7,332 nt of DNA from JALWSI01 sp964569095 [NCBI: uncultured Aquificales bacterium] (GTDB taxonomy: Bacteria; Thermosulfidibacterota; Thermosulfidibacteria; Thermosulfidibacterales), in the NCBI GenBank assembly GCA_964569095.1, contig CAZMTB010000160.1:1-7332 (forward strand). The letters run 5' to 3'. The notes below the pieces were generated by a model. The model did not search any database. It saw only the letters and a program-made list of their open reading frames with translations, and was not told the origin of the DNA. The translations under genes were made by a program, and so were the position numbers. Positions 6,084-7,332 of the stretch are shown here, piece after piece. Each line of letters begins with the position of its first letter. The stretch's first letter is position 1.

Positions 6084-6113
6084 CCTTTCAATATCCCCAA
6101 GGTTCCTTTCAAT
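6084..6113. repeat. 9-bp direct repeat spaced 21 bp
   Basis: CCTTTCAAT occurs at 6084-6092 and again at 6105-6113, a 21-bp period or two DNA turns. It lies in the roughly 220-nt stretch between the rpsT and hemE 3' ends, where no gene is seen. Only two copies exist and they may be coincidental. Confidence 0.3.
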
Positions 6114-6184
6114 TACCCATCCCCCCCGAGAGACTACCCTCGTTCAAAGCCAAAGAGAGCAAACCCGCCCAAGTGAGCACCAGC

Positions 6185-7219
6185 CTACCGTCTGCTCAAT
6201 CGATGAACCGTCTCCACCAAAAACCTGGCCATCTCCGGATCCGTCTGGGGCAGGATGCCGTGCCCCAGGTTGAAGACGTGCCCCCTGGCACGATACCCCT
6301 GCTTCACTATCTCCTCTACCCTACGCTCCAAGGCATCTTTGGCCATGAAGAGTGCACAGGGATCGAGATTGCCCTGAACCGACGCTCTTCCCCTCAGCAC
6401 TCCAACGGCATCCCCAAGCTCAATCCTCCAGTCAACCCCCACCACGTCGGCTTCCATCTGAGCCAGATCCTCCAACAGCGTGGCAGTATCGGTTCCAAAG
6501 AGTATGAAAGGAACCCCTGTCTCCTTCACCTCTTTCACTATTCTCCTGGTGTAGGGAGCCACGAACTCTCTGAAATCCCGGGGCGAGAGGGCTCCCACCC
6601 AAGAGTCGAAGAGCTGAACCGCATCGGCCCCAGCCTCCACCTGGGCCTTCAGGTACTCCACCACCGTGGTGGTCAGCTTCTCCATCAAGGCGTGCCACAC
6701 CGGGGGGTTACGATACATCAGGGTTTTGGTCGCAAGGTAGTTGCGACTACCTCCCCCCTCCAAGATGTAGCTTGCCAAGGTGAATGGGGCCCCGGAGAAA
6801 CCGATAAGGGGCACCTGGCCTGCCAGTGACTCCTTCACCCGCCTAACCGTCTCCAGAACGAAGTCCGTGGCAACGGCAGGATCGGGAACCCTCAACGCCT
6901 CCACATCTTTTAGGGAGCTGATACTGTATGTTAGCCTGGGCCCCTCTCCCTCTCTGAACTCCAGAGGAACCCCCATGGCCTCCACTGGAATCAAGATGTC
7001 CGAGAAGAGAATGGCCGCATCCACTCCCAACCGCTCCACCGGTTGGATGGTAACCTCGGTGGCCAGCTGGGGATTCTTGCAAAGCTCCAGAAACCCCGAC
7101 ACAGATCTGCGAATCTTCATGTACTCGGGCAAGTAACGCCCTGCCTGGCGCATCATCCACACCGGAGTGTAGGGCACCTCTTGGCCCCTGCATGCCCTCA
7201 AGAAGGGAGAAGAGTCCAT
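6185..7219 (-). CDS. hemE: Uroporphyrinogen decarboxylase
   Basis: 344 residues, the normal length. This cytoplasmic enzyme removes four carboxyl groups from uroporphyrinogen III to give coproporphyrinogen III in heme biosynthesis. Both family signatures are present: PVWMMRQAGRYLPEY (19-33) with substrate-binding R24 and R28, and GFSGAPFTLASYILEGGGS (140-158) with Y151. Other active-site residues fit the human enzyme: D74 in FSDIL, S206 in FDSWVG and H320 in NLGHGI. The ATG at 7219 follows GAGGAG (7226-7231) at 6 nt. No other heme gene is visible next to it, but the window ends shortly upstream. It converges on rpsT. Heme made by this pathway would serve the oxidase-like operon in the same window, though they are about 3 kb apart and not co-transcribed. 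Confidence 0.97.
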   Translation of the reverse strand: MDSSPFLRACRGQEVPYTPVWMMRQAGRYLPEYMKIRRSVSGFLELCKNPQLATEVTIQPVERLGVDAAILFSDILIPVEAMGVPLEFREGEGPRLTYSISSLKDVEALRVPDPAVATDFVLETVRRVKESLAGQVPLIGFSGAPFTLASYILEGGGSRNYLATKTLMYRNPPVWHALMEKLTTTVVEYLKAQVEAGADAVQLFDSWVGALSPRDFREFVAPYTRRIVKEVKETGVPFILFGTDTATLLEDLAQMEADVVGVDWRIELGDAVGVLRGRASVQGNLDPCALFMAKDALERRVEEIVKQGYRARGHVFNLGHGILPQTDPEMARFLVETVHRLSRR

Positions 7220-7236
7220 ACGCGTCTCCTCGTCTG

Positions 7237-7249
7237 TTGGATTTTGGAC
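7237..7249 (-). promoter_or_regulatory. Leader motif shared with the oxidase operon (copy 2)
   Basis: GTCCAAAATCCAA on the minus strand, 5 nt ahead of the hemE GAGGAG, is identical to the motif at 648-660 ahead of the oxidase operon. It lies between the terminator-like hairpin and the hemE start, so it would be near the 5' end of any hemE-specific transcript. Confidence 0.25.
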
Positions 7250-7251
7250 AT

Positions 7252-7291
7252 CAATAAAACAGAAGGCCGAAGAGGAGAACCCCTTCGGCCT
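7252..7291 (-). terminator. Intrinsic terminator or attenuator ahead of hemE
   Basis: Reading leftward, AGGCCGAAG (7291-7283), a 10-nt loop and CTTCGGCCT (7272-7264) form a perfect 9-bp GC-rich stem, followed at once by the T-rich TCTGTTTTATT. That is the classic form of an intrinsic terminator on the minus strand. It probably ends a gene entering from the right edge; minus-strand stops in all three frames occur between 7292 and 7332. Since hemE starts only 45 nt further on, it could instead attenuate read-through into hemE. Confidence 0.65.
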
Positions 7292-7332
7292 CGAATGGTC
7301 AAGTCTATGATGCCGATGCTACGAAATGGTTA

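Noticed and set aside
6084-6113. Possible CRISPR remnant because of two CTTTCAAT ends
   Set aside because: There are only two 9-bp copies 21 bp apart, with no full-length repeat, spacers or cas genes.
5990-6829. A long open frame on the plus strand opposite hemE (279 codons)
   Set aside because: It is antisense to a clear hemE, is rich in Pro, His and Ser as expected of an antisense frame in GC-rich DNA, and has no ribosome site.
7305-7332. C-terminal tail of a minus-strand gene (NHFVASAS then TAG)
   Set aside because: Only eight codons are visible, and all three frames have a stop here. The terminator suggests a gene to the right, but its frame cannot be chosen.

Overview
The window looks like chromosomal sequence from a Gram-negative-type bacterium. 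It holds housekeeping genes (hemE, rpsT, lgt, rsmB), a two-subunit membrane oxidase-like operon, and the start of an exported SPOR-like protein. Arginine is often encoded by AGG/AGA and isoleucine by ATA, a bias common in thermophiles. Together with the bd-superfamily operon carrying a C-terminal cytochrome c, this would fit a (possibly thermophilic) Desulfobacterota, Nitrospirota or similar lineage. That placement is inference and not secure. No mobile element, CRISPR array, tRNA or rRNA was seen.

Layout, left to right. (1) 1-222, minus strand: the N-terminus of a secreted SPOR-like protein that runs off the left edge, with its own good sigma70-type promoter. (2) 223-675: an AT-rich divergent intergenic region with two related 16-bp palindromes and two candidate promoters for the rightward operon. 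(3) 676-3266, plus strand: a tight three-gene operon. It encodes a CydA-like membrane protein ending in a CXXCH cytochrome c domain, a second CydA-like subunit, and a 34-residue single-helix protein not previously named that resembles CydX in size and position. (4) A GC-rich hairpin at 3276-3302 separates this operon from the convergent rsmB. (5) 3287-5549, minus strand: lgt followed by rsmB. (6) 5678-5965, plus strand: rpsT, divergent from lgt, with a promoter and a perfect 12-bp hairpin behind it. (7) 6185-7219, minus strand: hemE, with a terminator-like hairpin just upstream that probably ends a gene lying beyond the right edge.

The most interesting part is the oxidase-like operon. Both large subunits resemble bd-oxidase subunit I rather than a CydA plus CydB pair. 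Neither has a long Q loop for quinol. The candidate heme ligands differ between the two chains, and the first chain has exchanged the ninth helix of CydA for a c-type cytochrome. This points to a cytochrome c-linked member of the bd superfamily with a small third subunit. The leaders of this operon and of hemE share an identical 13-nt sequence just ahead of the ribosome binding site, a possible link between heme supply and oxidase expression.
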